DNA from: Gracilibacteraceae bacterium
GTDB lineage: Bacteria > Bacillota > Desulfitobacteriia > Desulfitobacteriales > Syntrophobotulaceae
Direction of reading: 5' to 3'
NCBI GenBank assembly: GCA_031274335.1
Contig: JAISQG010000095.1
Span: forward strand, 1 to 6,201
DNA length: 6,201 nt
Position 1 is the stretch's first letter. Each line of letters begins with the position of its first letter. Position numbers and translations under genes: made by a program. This document shows, piece after piece, positions 1-6,201 of the stretch. The notes beneath the pieces were generated by a model. It saw only the letters and a program-made list of their open reading frames with translations. It had not been told where the DNA came from and did not search any database.

Positions 1-127
1 GTCCGCCTATACTGTCGAGGATGCGCGAAAATCTCGGGCATTCCTGAGACAACAATCGTCCGGCTGGTCAAAGACTATGTGAAGCGGAATCTGCCTATAT
101 TCTGGGCGCCTGGCCGACATCGGCTAC
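1..127 (+). pseudogene. Probable degraded fragment of an ISL3-type transposase
   Basis: The plus strand reads SAYTVED in frame 2 (positions 2-22), then AKISGIPETTIVRLVKDYVK followed by RNLPIFWAP in frame 1 (25-111), then LADIGYGG back in frame 2 (110-133). Joined across these two frame breaks, the pieces resemble, from memory, the helix-turn-helix and early catalytic region of ISL3-family DDE transposases, where the WAP segment is followed by a GIDE-type motif. That motif is missing here, which suggests an internal deletion between about 109 and 113 as well as a one-base indel near 22-25. The fragment continues left of the window and stops at or just before the rodA stop codon on the opposite strand. 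No terminal inverted repeat is visible in the window. The reading is short and rests on recalled similarity, so the family name is tentative. Chance coding in a spacer is the alternative. Confidence 0.35.
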
Positions 128-133
128 GGGGGC

Positions 134-1315
134 TCACTCTGTGTCAAACATCGGTCGCTCTCTTCTCATGGCCACATTCAAAACGAGGCCGGCGCCGATC
201 ATGTTTGTCCACATGGAGCTGCCGCCCGACGTTATAAAAGGCAACGGGATGCCGGTTATCGGCATTATGCCAGAAACCATTCCCACATTTTCAAAAATCT
301 GGAATAACAACATCGAGATTATGCCGCTGACCACGAGCATCCCATAAAGGTCAGCCGCCCCGGAAGCAATATGAATCATGCGCAGGAGCAGCAGGCAAAA
401 GGCGAGCAGCAGGGCCGACGCGCCAATGAAACCGAATTCCTCTCCGACAATCGAAAAAATAAAATCCGTATGATGCTCAGGCAAAAAATTGTACTGGCCC
501 TGCGTCCCGTCGCGATAGCCCTTACCCCACAGCCCGCCTGAGCCAATGGCCCAAATGGACTGCACGACGTGATAACTATCGTCGGAAAGATCGCTCTCCG
601 GGTCGATAAACGAAGTCAGCCTTTTCAGCTGGTAGTCCTCCAGCGGCAGCGGCAAGCCCTCCAGCCTGTCGAACGGCTTGGGCAGATCCGTGGCCAGATT
701 AAAAAACACCGCCAGCACGACCACCGCGAACCCGCCGAGCAGAATGCCGCCGAATTTCCACGGATGGGCGCCGGCCACGAACATCATGCCGATGAAAATA
801 GCGGCAAAGACGAGCGAAGTGCCGAGATCCGGCTGCTTGAACACGAGCAGGGCCGGCGGCAACACAAAAATGAGCGGCAGGATGAAATCCCGCGCGCGGC
901 GCAACTTATCCTCCCTTTTGGCCAGGAAATGAGCAAAGGTGAGAATGAGGAAAATTTTCGCGAATTCGGACGGCTGGAGGCCCTGCGTGGACGTGATATA
1001 GATCCAGCGCGTCGCGCCTTTGGCCGAAGAACCGAGAAAAAACACCATGAGCAGCAGCAGGATATTGAAGCCGTACATCACCCAGACGATTTTTTGCCAG
1101 TGCCGGTAGTCGATAGCCGCCGCAAAAACCATCAGCACGAGGCCCGTGCCAATCCAGATCAACTGTGAGCGCACATAATGATACGGATCGTCCTCATCGA
1201 CGTTGAGCGAAGCCGTGCTGAGGATGAAAATGCTCGCGCTGAGCAAAAAAAGCACGATCAGCACGAAAAACCAGTCCACCCGCCCCCATATGCGGTTGTC
1301 CATGAGCCTGCCCAT
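134..1315 (-). CDS. rodA: Rod shape-determining protein RodA, SEDS peptidoglycan glycosyltransferase
   Basis: This 393-residue polytopic membrane protein belongs to the SEDS family (RodA/FtsW/SpoVE). It polymerises lipid II into glycan strands in the elongation complex, normally with a class B penicillin-binding protein that is not encoded in this window. Visible family signatures are QPSEFAK (114-120), KQPDLGTS (160-167), the loop with YQLKRLTSFIDPE (228-240), NFLPEHHTDFIFSIVGEEFG (276-295), and TGIPLPFITSGGSS (354-367) near the C-terminus. Asp284 in HHTDF corresponds to the essential extracytoplasmic aspartate of the family. Hydrophobic segments run from about residue 16 to 382, and the length equals that of typical RodA. 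The RodA name rather than FtsW rests on overall resemblance and on the short tail after the last helix. The start at 1315 has a GGCGGG sequence five bases upstream; Met5 (codon 1301-1303) is a possible alternative. The gene lies 21 bases after dapL and is last in the visible operon. No clear terminator follows it. Confidence 0.95.
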   Translation of the reverse strand: MGRLMDNRIWGRVDWFFVLIVLFLLSASIFILSTASLNVDEDDPYHYVRSQLIWIGTGLVLMVFAAAIDYRHWQKIVWVMYGFNILLLLMVFFLGSSAKGATRWIYITSTQGLQPSEFAKIFLILTFAHFLAKREDKLRRARDFILPLIFVLPPALLVFKQPDLGTSLVFAAIFIGMMFVAGAHPWKFGGILLGGFAVVVLAVFFNLATDLPKPFDRLEGLPLPLEDYQLKRLTSFIDPESDLSDDSYHVVQSIWAIGSGGLWGKGYRDGTQGQYNFLPEHHTDFIFSIVGEEFGFIGASALLLAFCLLLLRMIHIASGAADLYGMLVVSGIISMLLFQIFENVGMVSGIMPITGIPLPFITSGGSSMWTNMIGAGLVLNVAMRRERPMFDTE

Positions 1316-1336
1316 AATATCCCGCCACTCGGACCG

Positions 1337-2512
1337 TCAAAAGGCGACGGCGCCGAGACTTTCTTTCATGCGCCGGAGCGCCTCCCGCAAGCGTTCTGTG
1401 TTTATCGTCAGCGTCATGCGCACGAAGCCCTCTCCGGCCGCGCCGTAACCGTTGCCCGGCGTAACAACCACGCCGGCTTTATCCAGCACGAATTCCGCGA
1501 AAGACTCCGAGGTAAAGCCTTTGGGCACCGGAACCCAGACATAGACGGCCGCCTTATTCTTTTCCATGTGCCAGCCCATCTCGTTCAAGGTGTCGATGAT
1601 GATGTCGCGCCGCTCCTGATAAACGGCGCACATGCGCGGAATGATGTCCTGCGGGCCGAGCAGCGCCTCAATGCCCGCCGCCTGGACAGCCTGAAAAGCG
1701 CCGGAGTCGATATTGGATTTAACCGTGCCGAGGGCGCGGATTACATCGCTCCGCCCCGCCGCCCAGGCGATACGCCAACCGGTCATATTGTAACCCTTGG
1801 AAAGGGAGTTAAACTCAATCCCCGCCTCCTTCGCCCCCGGCACCTCCAGGAAACTGAGCGGTCTGTAACCGTCGAAACCGATTTCTGAATAGGCACCATC
1901 ATGACAGATGATTATGTCATTTTCCGAAGCGAAAGCGATGGCCTTCCGGTAAAAGGCTTCGTCAGCCACAGCAGAAGTTGGATTATTTGGATAATTCAGA
2001 AAAAGCAATTTGGCTTTTTTGGCCACGGCGGAGGGGATATCCTCAAAAATCGGCAAAAAGCCGTTTTCCGCGCGCAGAGGCATTTTGTACGCCTCGCCGC
2101 CGGCCAGCATGCAGCCGGTTTCATAGACCGGGTAGCCGGGAGCGGGCACGCGCGCGACATCGCCGGGGTTGATATAGCAAAGCGATATATGGGCGATGCC
2201 TTCCTTCGAGCCGATCAGCGTCAGCACCTCTGTCTGCGGATCAAGCGTGACGCCGCGGCCGCGCCGGTACCATTCGGCCACGGCCTGCCGGTAACTCAGC
2301 ATCCCGGCGTAGGACGGGTATTGATGATGCGCGGGATTGTATATTTCCTCCGCCATTTTGTCGATGATGTTTTTGGGCGTGGGCAAATCCGGGTCGCCGA
2401 TGCCAAGGCTGATCACATCAACGCCTTTCGCCTTCGCTCCTGCTATTTTGTCATCGATTCGCGCAAAAAGATACGGCGGCAAATCCTTAACTCTTTTCGC
2501 CAATTCTGCCAT
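1337..2512 (-). CDS. dapL: LL-diaminopimelate aminotransferase
   Basis: This 391-residue, fold-type I, PLP-dependent aminotransferase converts tetrahydrodipicolinate to LL-diaminopimelate using glutamate as amino donor. It bypasses the succinylase or acetylase steps of lysine and peptidoglycan precursor synthesis. DapL-like features include [12 protein letters not shown] (35-46), [14 protein letters not shown] (62-75) and [10 protein letters not shown] (99-108). The cofactor site shows NYPNNPT (173-179), Asp205 and Tyr208 in HDGAYSE, the Schiff-base lysine Lys239 in [12 protein letters not shown] (236-247), and the substrate carboxylate arginine Arg365 in FVRMT. The reading frame stays open upstream to 3037, but that extension lies antiframe inside dapF and is low-complexity Gly/Arg-rich. 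The true start is the ATG at 2512, which has an AGGAGG site ten bases upstream and begins [16 protein letters not shown] as expected for the family. Its neighbour dapF acts on its product. A general class I aminotransferase is less likely given the full set of DapL motifs. Confidence 0.96.
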   Translation of the reverse strand: MAELAKRVKDLPPYLFARIDDKIAGAKAKGVDVISLGIGDPDLPTPKNIIDKMAEEIYNPAHHQYPSYAGMLSYRQAVAEWYRRGRGVTLDPQTEVLTLIGSKEGIAHISLCYINPGDVARVPAPGYPVYETGCMLAGGEAYKMPLRAENGFLPIFEDIPSAVAKKAKLLFLNYPNNPTSAVADEAFYRKAIAFASENDIIICHDGAYSEIGFDGYRPLSFLEVPGAKEAGIEFNSLSKGYNMTGWRIAWAAGRSDVIRALGTVKSNIDSGAFQAVQAAGIEALLGPQDIIPRMCAVYQERRDIIIDTLNEMGWHMEKNKAAVYVWVPVPKGFTSESFAEFVLDKAGVVVTPGNGYGAAGEGFVRMTLTINTERLREALRRMKESLGAVAF

Positions 2513-2522
2513 GAAAAACGCG

Positions 2523-2528
2523 CCTCCT
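2523..2528 (-). promoter_or_regulatory. Ribosome binding site of dapL (AGGAGG)
   Basis: A perfect AGGAGG lies in the dapF-dapL gap, ten bases before the ATG at 2512. It fixes the dapL start and rules out the long in-frame upstream extension into dapF. Confidence 0.85.
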
Positions 2529-2541
2529 AAACGATAATATT

Positions 2542-3387
2542 TTAATCGCAGACAGTTTCCAAGACCTTGCCCTGGAAAACATAGGCTGCCGGCCCGCTCA
2601 TCAGCACCTCGCCGGCATCCTGCCAGGCGACGCGCAGCGTTCCTCCGGGCAAATGCACGAACGCCTCCCGTTCCAGTCTCCCCTCCAGCACACCGGCCAC
2701 CACGGCGGCGCAAGCCCCGGTGCCGCAGGCCAAAGTGGCCCCGGCGCCCCTTTCCCACATGCGCAGGATGATTTCGTTTCTGCTCGTGATCTGAGCGAAG
2801 CCGACATTGGCGCGATTGGGAAACCGCGGGTGATGCTCCAGGACGGGTCCGACGATCTCCAAAGGTATTTCCTGCACCGAGGGGACGAAAATAACGCAAT
2901 GGGGGTTGCCCATAGACACGGCGGTGAAGGAGAAAACTCTCCCTTCCGCCTCTATTCTTTCCTCCACAGCCAATTCCTGCTTCGCCAGCACCGGCACCAG
3001 TTCCGCCTTGAGAATCGGCGCGCCCATATCGACGCACACCTCCTGCGCGACGCCGTTCTCCACGGCCAGCCAGACGTTTTTTATCCCGGCTCCCGTTTCG
3101 ACCGTCATGATGTTTTGCGAAACATAGCCGGCCTCATAAGCATATTTCGCTATGCAGCGAATGCCGTTGCCGCACATTTCCGCTTCGGAGCCGTCGGCGT
3201 TGAACACGCGCATTCGCACGTCCGCCTGCCGTGCGGATTGCAACACAAGGAGACCGTCGCCGCCAATTCCCCGGTGCCGGTCGCACAGGCGCCGCGCCGC
3301 GTCGACGTATGAGAGTCCCCTCAAGTTCTCGAATTCATCCACCAAGATGAAATCATTGCAGAGACCGTGCATTTTAATAAAATCCAT
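2542..3387 (-). CDS. dapF: Diaminopimelate epimerase
   Basis: This 281-residue cytoplasmic, cofactor-independent epimerase interconverts LL- and meso-diaminopimelate by a two-base mechanism with paired cysteines. Both catalytic cysteines are present: Cys72 in MCGNGIRC (71-78) and Cys221 in ACGTGACAA (220-228). Other family signatures are the N-terminal KMHGLCNDF (5-13), RHRGIGGDG (38-45), [14 protein letters not shown] (62-75), MGNPHCV (159-165), NRANVGF (191-197) and WERGAGAT (211-218). The length is normal for DapF and both halves of the pseudo-dimeric fold are complete. The start at 3387 is three bases after the stop of the upstream gene (TGA-ATT-ATG) and has only a weak ribosome binding site, so translational coupling is likely. 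It sits 29 bases upstream of dapL, the enzyme that makes its substrate. Confidence 0.97.
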   Translation of the reverse strand: MDFIKMHGLCNDFILVDEFENLRGLSYVDAARRLCDRHRGIGGDGLLVLQSARQADVRMRVFNADGSEAEMCGNGIRCIAKYAYEAGYVSQNIMTVETGAGIKNVWLAVENGVAQEVCVDMGAPILKAELVPVLAKQELAVEERIEAEGRVFSFTAVSMGNPHCVIFVPSVQEIPLEIVGPVLEHHPRFPNRANVGFAQITSRNEIILRMWERGAGATLACGTGACAAVVAGVLEGRLEREAFVHLPGGTLRVAWQDAGEVLMSGPAAYVFQGKVLETVCD

Positions 3388-3390
3388 AAT

Positions 3391-3879
3391 TCAACCCGCG
3401 TCTGCGGCAGATTCGCTCCAGCCAATCACCGCGCCCTCCTCTTCGCCATATAAAACCGCGTCGAGTAACCGGATAAAATCCAATGCGCTGCGGAACGCAA
3501 ACTGTTTTTTTTGCTCCACCCATGTCAGAGAGCCCTGCCATTCCGCGCTTTGCCGATATTGCACCTGGAAAATGAATGTGGCCTGTTCACCTTTTTCCAC
3601 GTCAAACAGAACGTCGCTCCAATATTTTTTCCATTCCGTCCTCACGTTCCGGGCGGGTTCCTTGCCTTCTTCCCGGAAACAGCGGAAATCGAAGAAATTC
3701 TGCGGAAAAGAAATAGCGTCAAAAAATTCTTCCATTTTATCCAAGAATTCATGCAATGTCTCAAAAAGAACCGGTTTTTCCAGGTACAGGTTGTAAAACC
3801 GGCCGGATATGTCCGCCCCTGAGACATTGTCCACACAGAGCAATGTTTTCGTTATCATTCCCGGAATATTGCCGCTCAT
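3391..3879 (-). CDS. Conserved-looking protein of unknown function, operon leader
   Basis: I cannot assign a function to this 162-residue soluble protein. It has no signal peptide or membrane segment. The N-terminal half is acidic and aromatic-rich, with RFYNLYLEKPVLFETLHEFL at about 27-46 and EFFDAISFPQNFFDFRCF at 51-68. The C-terminal half holds a distinctive block with FQVQYRQSAEWQGSLTWVEQ (104-123) followed by FRSALDFIRLLDAVL (129-143). From memory, similar YRQ-x-x-WQG-x-x-W ... FRSALE-hh-hhD blocks occur in uncharacterised Firmicutes proteins, which supports a real conserved gene. The start at 3879 has GAAGGAG ten bases upstream; Met8 is a possible alternative start. The gene is first in the operon and only three bases from dapF, so co-expression with cell-wall precursor genes is expected, but that does not prove a shared role. 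A run of eight A residues in the coding strand (3505-3512) encodes the QKK of the conserved block. Confidence 0.85.
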   Translation of the reverse strand: MSGNIPGMITKTLLCVDNVSGADISGRFYNLYLEKPVLFETLHEFLDKMEEFFDAISFPQNFFDFRCFREEGKEPARNVRTEWKKYWSDVLFDVEKGEQATFIFQVQYRQSAEWQGSLTWVEQKKQFAFRSALDFIRLLDAVLYGEEEGAVIGWSESAADAG

Positions 3880-3889
3880 CAGGAAAACG

Positions 3890-3896
3890 CTCCTTC
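3890..3896 (-). promoter_or_regulatory. Ribosome binding site of the operon leader gene
   Basis: GAAGGAG is read on the minus strand, ten bases upstream of the ATG at 3879. It supports that start over the internal Met8. Confidence 0.75.
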
Positions 3897-3920
3897 ACCC
3901 AATAATTATGCCTGACCATA

Positions 3921-3929
3921 ACTATATCA
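3921..3929 (-). promoter_or_regulatory. Candidate extended -10 promoter for the dapF-dapL-rodA operon
   Basis: On the minus strand TGATATAGT matches an extended -10 element (TG, one base, then TATAGT, five of six to TATAAT). The matching -35 position (about 3944-3949) has no good TTGACA, which fits an extended -10 promoter. Transcription would begin near 3914 and leave about 35 bases of leader containing the ribosome binding site. A second pairing, TTGTGA with CATAAT, would start inside the ribosome binding site and is less plausible. No start-site data are available. Confidence 0.5.
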
Positions 3930-3981
3930 CAATATTGCGCTTTTTGCGAGGGCAACAGAGACAATTTTGTTAGTCGCCGGC

Positions 3982-4009
3982 TTGCCTCGCCCGTCATGGC
4001 GAGGAGCAA
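3982..4009. repeat. Hairpin-forming remnant of a small interspersed repeat
   Basis: Arms TTGC-CTCGCC (3982-3991) and GGCGAG-GA-GCAA (3998-4009) pair around a six-base loop, with a two-base GA bulge. The right part, CGTCATGGCGAGGAGC (3992-4007), resembles the widespread short intergenic repeat whose core I recall as CGTCATTGCGAGGAGC; its minus-strand translation gives the familiar LLAMTG string. There is one substitution in the core, and the following bases have diverged. It lies between the two divergent promoters and has no T-tract, so it does not look like a terminator. Confidence 0.5.
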
Positions 4010-4038
4010 ACGCAAAAATCGCAAACCACACCCCATTT

Positions 4039-4095
4039 CGCAAAAAAATAATCGCGGACTCCCCCCTGATCTATTGATTGGCAATTATTTTTGCG
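4039..4095. repeat. Imperfect inverted repeat overlapping the rightward promoter
   Basis: The left arm reads CGCAAAAAAATAATCGC (4039-4055). The right arm (4081-4095), read on the other strand, is CGCAAAAATAATTGC. They agree at 14 of 15 positions once a two-base difference in the A run is allowed, and 25 bases separate them. The right arm fills the spacer between the -35 and -10 of the candidate plus-strand promoter. Both arms lie upstream of the predicted transcript starts, so a DNA-level protein site is more likely than an RNA hairpin. That role is inferred. Confidence 0.4.
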
Positions 4096-4102
4096 GTATA
4101 CT
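4074..4102 (+). promoter_or_regulatory. Candidate housekeeping promoter of the MalT-like regulator
   Basis: TTGATT (4074-4079) and TATACT (4097-4102) are separated by 17 bases, the ideal spacing for a sigma-70/sigma-A promoter, and TATACT matches five of six positions. The start would be near 4109, giving a leader of about 45 bases. A weaker alternative pairs TTGCGG (4092-4097) with TATATT (4115-4120), also at 17 bases. Confidence 0.6.
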
Positions 4103-4139
4103 GCGCGTAGAAAGTATATTTTTTATCCGGTCTTTTGAC

Positions 4140-4145
4140 GGGGAG
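4140..4145 (+). promoter_or_regulatory. Ribosome binding site of the MalT-like regulator
   Basis: GGGGAG lies eight bases before the ATG at 4154 and supports this start over the in-frame Met11. Confidence 0.7.
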
Positions 4146-4153
4146 TTGATCTT

Positions 4154-6201
4154 ATGTCAAGGCGTATATTTCACCGAGAACTGATGATCGCGCCTGAAAC
4201 CCGTGTCTATCTGGAGCGGCCGCGCCTGAACAAATTGCTGGCCGGCGCCGTGCGGAGCCCGCTGATCACTGTTTGCGCCGGCGCGGGCTACGGCAAGACG
4301 CAGGCTGTTTACTCTTTTCTGCGGGACTACGACGCGACGACGACTTGGGTGCAGCTTACCGAGCGCGACAACACGGGAGCGCGATTCTGGGAGAATTTCG
4401 CCGGAACGATCGCCCTGTACAACAAGCAATTCGGGATGCGGCTGCTGGAGCTCGGCTTCCCGGAAACAGACGATGATTTTGAAAAATACCTCGCCATCCC
4501 GGAGGATGAAATCCCGCCGACGGAAAAGCAGGTTCTTGTTTTTGATGATTTTCACCTCATCAGCGAAAAATCAGTGCTGCGCTTCATTGAGCGCTCCGTG
4601 CATACAGCATTTCCCAACGTCACGACCATACTTATTTCCAGGGCGGAACCGGACATAAACACGGTGGGCCTCTTGTCCAAGGGGCTCGCCGTCAGCATCA
4701 GCGAAAACGACCTCCGTTTCACCGAGGAAGAAACAACCCGGTATTTTCATCTGCTCAACCTGGCCCTGTCCTCGCGGGATGTGGCCAATATTTACGGCGA
4801 CACGGCAGGTTGGGCTTTCGCCGTGAGCTTGGTTGGGCTTTCCCTGCAAAAAGCGCCTTCTCTGGAGCGCAACGCGCGCGCGGCCATGAAGCTTAATATT
4901 TTCAAGCTGATCGAAAACGAGGTTTTTCTCGTGATTTCCGAAAGGCTGCGGCGTTTTCTGATCCGCCTGTCGCTGATCGATCATCTGGCGCCGGATCTGA
5001 TCGCCCTGCTGGCCGGCGACGACAGCCTGGTGGCCGAAATGCAAAAAATCAGTTCCTTCGTCCGCTACGACATATATATGAACGTATATCTGATCCACCA
5101 TCTGTTTCTCGATTATTTGCGCAAAAAACAGGATCTGCTGTCGGAGGAGGAAAAACGCGGCGTTTATGCCCTGGCGGCCCGCTGGTGCGACGAAAATGAC
5201 TATAAAATGGACGCGATTGCCTATTATGATAAAGCGGGGGAATACGAGCCGATTGTCCGGATCACATATCTCCTGCCGCTGCAGATTCCGCCCGACCAGG
5301 CCAGATTCATCCTCGGCGTGTGCGACAGCGCGCCGACCGAAGTCCTGGAACGCATTGTCATGTACCATTTTCAGCGCTCCCGTCTGATCATCAGTCTCGG
5401 CCGCTATCAGGAGGCCTTGGACGAAGCCGACGCCCTGATCGACCGGTTTGACGCCCAGCCTCCTTCCGCGTTCAACAACCGCGTCCTCTGCGGCGCTTAT
5501 TTGGGGCGGAGCCTCGCGCTTTACATGATGGGGCCCCAGAGCGATGTCTATGATTTTGACGAGTCGATGAAAAAAGCGGATTATTATTTCCGGCTCAGCC
5601 CTTACGATGAATATGGCCCCGTCACGAGCATCACCCTCAACGCCTGGGCCTCCAAGGTCGGCACGGCGCGAAGCGGCGCAATGGAAAATTTCATCGGGGC
5701 TCTGGCCCGAGCCATCCCGCACGCGGCCACTGTGTTGAACGGCTGCATGTACGGCCTGGATGATCTGGCGCGCGGCGAGCTGCTGTTTTACCGGGGCGAT
5801 TTGAATGCGAGCGAAAAGTATATTCGCCAGGCGCTGTACAAGGCGGAATCGCGCCGGCAATACGAGGTGCGCAACCGGTCTCTGTTTTACCTTTTGCGCA
5901 TCGGCGTGGCCAAGGGCGATCCGGAAAAAATACAGGAGGCTTTTTCGGCGCTGGAGGCCCAGCTGGAAATGAGCGAATACAGCGCCCGTTTCACCAGTTT
6001 TGACACCGTGGCCGGCTGGTATTACATCGCGCTCGGCCAGCATCAGTTCGTGGCCAGCTGGCTGAAAGGAAATTTATCCCATGAGTCCCTCGCCGCCTCC
6101 AACGCCGTGTTCAGCAATTTGATCAAGGCGAGGTTCAATTATGCGAGCAGGCGGTACGTGGAGCTTCTGACTTTTTTGGACGGCCCGCAAGCCCCGGTGA
6201 C
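4154..6201 (+). CDS. MalT/LAL-family LuxR-type transcriptional regulator, 3' end outside window
   Basis: The frame is open for 682 codons with no stop and runs off the right edge. The protein is a STAND-type ATPase of the MalT-like, large ATP-binding LuxR (LAL) group. Such proteins typically sense an inducer through C-terminal helical repeats, bind ATP, oligomerise and activate transcription through a C-terminal LuxR helix-turn-helix. Visible parts are the N-terminal segment ERPRLNKLL (21-29), Walker A AGAGYGKT (42-49), Walker B LVFDDFHLI (128-136), ISRAEP (161-166), the GDTAGWAFAV motif (215-224), and a winged-helix end VYLIHHLFLDYLRKK (311-325). From ARWCDENDYKMDAIAYYDKA (342-361) onward it is TPR-like helical repeat. 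E. coli MalT is about 900 residues, so some 200 residues including the HTH are expected beyond 6201. The start has a good ribosome binding site. It is divergent from the dap-rodA operon; its target could be that operon, but genes downstream of it are at least as likely. The inducer is unknown. Confidence 0.92.
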   Translation, partial: MSRRIFHRELMIAPETRVYLERPRLNKLLAGAVRSPLITVCAGAGYGKTQAVYSFLRDYDATTTWVQLTERDNTGARFWENFAGTIALYNKQFGMRLLELGFPETDDDFEKYLAIPEDEIPPTEKQVLVFDDFHLISEKSVLRFIERSVHTAFPNVTTILISRAEPDINTVGLLSKGLAVSISENDLRFTEEETTRYFHLLNLALSSRDVANIYGDTAGWAFAVSLVGLSLQKAPSLERNARAAMKLNIFKLIENEVFLVISERLRRFLIRLSLIDHLAPDLIALLAGDDSLVAEMQKISSFVRYDIYMNVYLIHHLFLDYLRKKQDLLSEEEKRGVYALAARWCDENDYKMDAIAYYDKAGEYEPIVRITYLLPLQIPPDQARFILGVCDSAPTEVLERIVMYHFQRSRLIISLGRYQEALDEADALIDRFDAQPPSAFNNRVLCGAYLGRSLALYMMGPQSDVYDFDESMKKADYYFRLSPYDEYGPVTSITLNAWASKVGTARSGAMENFIGALARAIPHAATVLNGCMYGLDDLARGELLFYRGDLNASEKYIRQALYKAESRRQYEVRNRSLFYLLRIGVAKGDPEKIQEAFSALEAQLEMSEYSARFTSFDTVAGWYYIALGQHQFVASWLKGNLSHESLAASNAVFSNLIKARFNYASRRYVELLTFLDGPQAPV

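Larger units (their letters stand above)
134..3914 (-). other. Putative four-gene operon: unknown gene, dapF, dapL, rodA
   Basis: Four genes on one strand are separated by 3, 29 and 21 bases, with no hairpin-plus-T-tract between them and one promoter candidate in front. The order follows the route from LL/meso-diaminopimelate production to glycan polymerisation. Co-transcription is inferred from spacing. The left end is uncertain because no terminator is seen after rodA. Confidence 0.7.

Noticed and set aside
113..124. GCCGACATCGGC palindrome after rodA as a terminator
   Set aside because: The loop is too small for the full stem and no T-tract follows on the rodA strand.
569..2530. Plus-strand open frames of 200-236 codons opposite rodA and dapL (569-1168, 1178-1888, 1901-2530)
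   Set aside because: They are antisense to well-recognised genes, rich in Arg/His/Gln, and without recognisable domains or ribosome binding sites.
2530..2545. AT-rich near-palindrome at the dapF-dapL junction as a regulatory hairpin
   Set aside because: The stem is only about four pairs and AT-rich; too weak to support a function.
2513..3037. In-frame upstream extension of the dapL reading frame
   Set aside because: It overlaps dapF in another frame, has a Gly/Arg-rich composition with no family similarity, and the dapL start at 2512 has a perfect ribosome binding site.
2653..3796. Plus-strand open frames opposite dapF and the unknown gene (2653-3312, 3152-3796)
   Set aside because: Antisense shadows; dapF is certain on the minus strand, and the minus-strand unknown gene has a ribosome binding site and operon context.
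3982..4009. Intergenic hairpin as a rho-independent terminator
   Set aside because: It lies upstream of both divergent promoters and has no adjoining T-tract on either strand.
4078..4102. TTGGCA (4078-4083) as the -35 of the rightward promoter
   Set aside because: It leaves only 13 bases to TATACT; TTGATT at 4074 gives the proper 17.
3761..4184. Short open frames across the divergent spacer (3761-4084 minus, 3996-4184 plus)
   Set aside because: They translate the interspersed repeat and promoter region, overlap real genes at their ends, and the minus one contains the LLAMTG string typical of the translated repeat.
4571..6043. 490-codon minus-strand open frame
   Set aside because: It is the antisense shadow of the MalT-like regulator, whose Walker A, Walker B and repeat motifs are clear on the plus strand; the shadow's His/Arg/Gln-rich translation resembles no family.

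Overview
The window comes from a bacterium with moderate G+C that builds meso-diaminopimelate peptidoglycan through the LL-diaminopimelate aminotransferase (DapL) shortcut. DapL, a SEDS-type RodA, strong AGGAGG-like ribosome binding sites and a MalT/LuxR-type STAND regulator together fit an anaerobic Firmicute. My guess would be a Negativicutes- or Clostridia-like lineage, but this is inferred from protein style and not proven.

Layout. Positions 1-133 hold a short plus-strand stretch that reads like a frame-broken remnant of an ISL3-type transposase, ending next to the rodA stop. Positions 134-3879 carry four tightly packed minus-strand genes. In transcription order they are a 162-residue protein of unknown function (3879-3391), dapF (3387-2542), dapL (2512-1337) and rodA (1315-134). 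The gaps are 3, 29 and 21 bases and I see no terminator between them, so they are probably one operon. Positions 3880-4153 form a divergent intergenic region. It holds a candidate promoter for each direction, a degenerate copy of a small interspersed repeat, and an inverted repeat that overlaps the rightward promoter. From 4154 to the window's right edge there is one long open plus-strand gene for a MalT-like (LAL family) transcriptional regulator. It is cut off before its expected C-terminal DNA-binding domain.

How the genes work together. DapL makes LL-diaminopimelate from tetrahydrodipicolinate. DapF epimerises it to meso-diaminopimelate, which is used for lysine and for the peptidoglycan stem peptide. 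RodA polymerises lipid II into glycan strands during elongation. The operon therefore joins precursor supply to the polymerase at the end of the pathway. The leading unknown gene is three bases from dapF and may share its translation, which makes it a candidate cell-wall-associated factor by context only.

I did not find a clearly novel multi-gene system. The most worthwhile leads are the unknown operon leader, the structured divergent promoter region, and the transposase remnant at the left edge.
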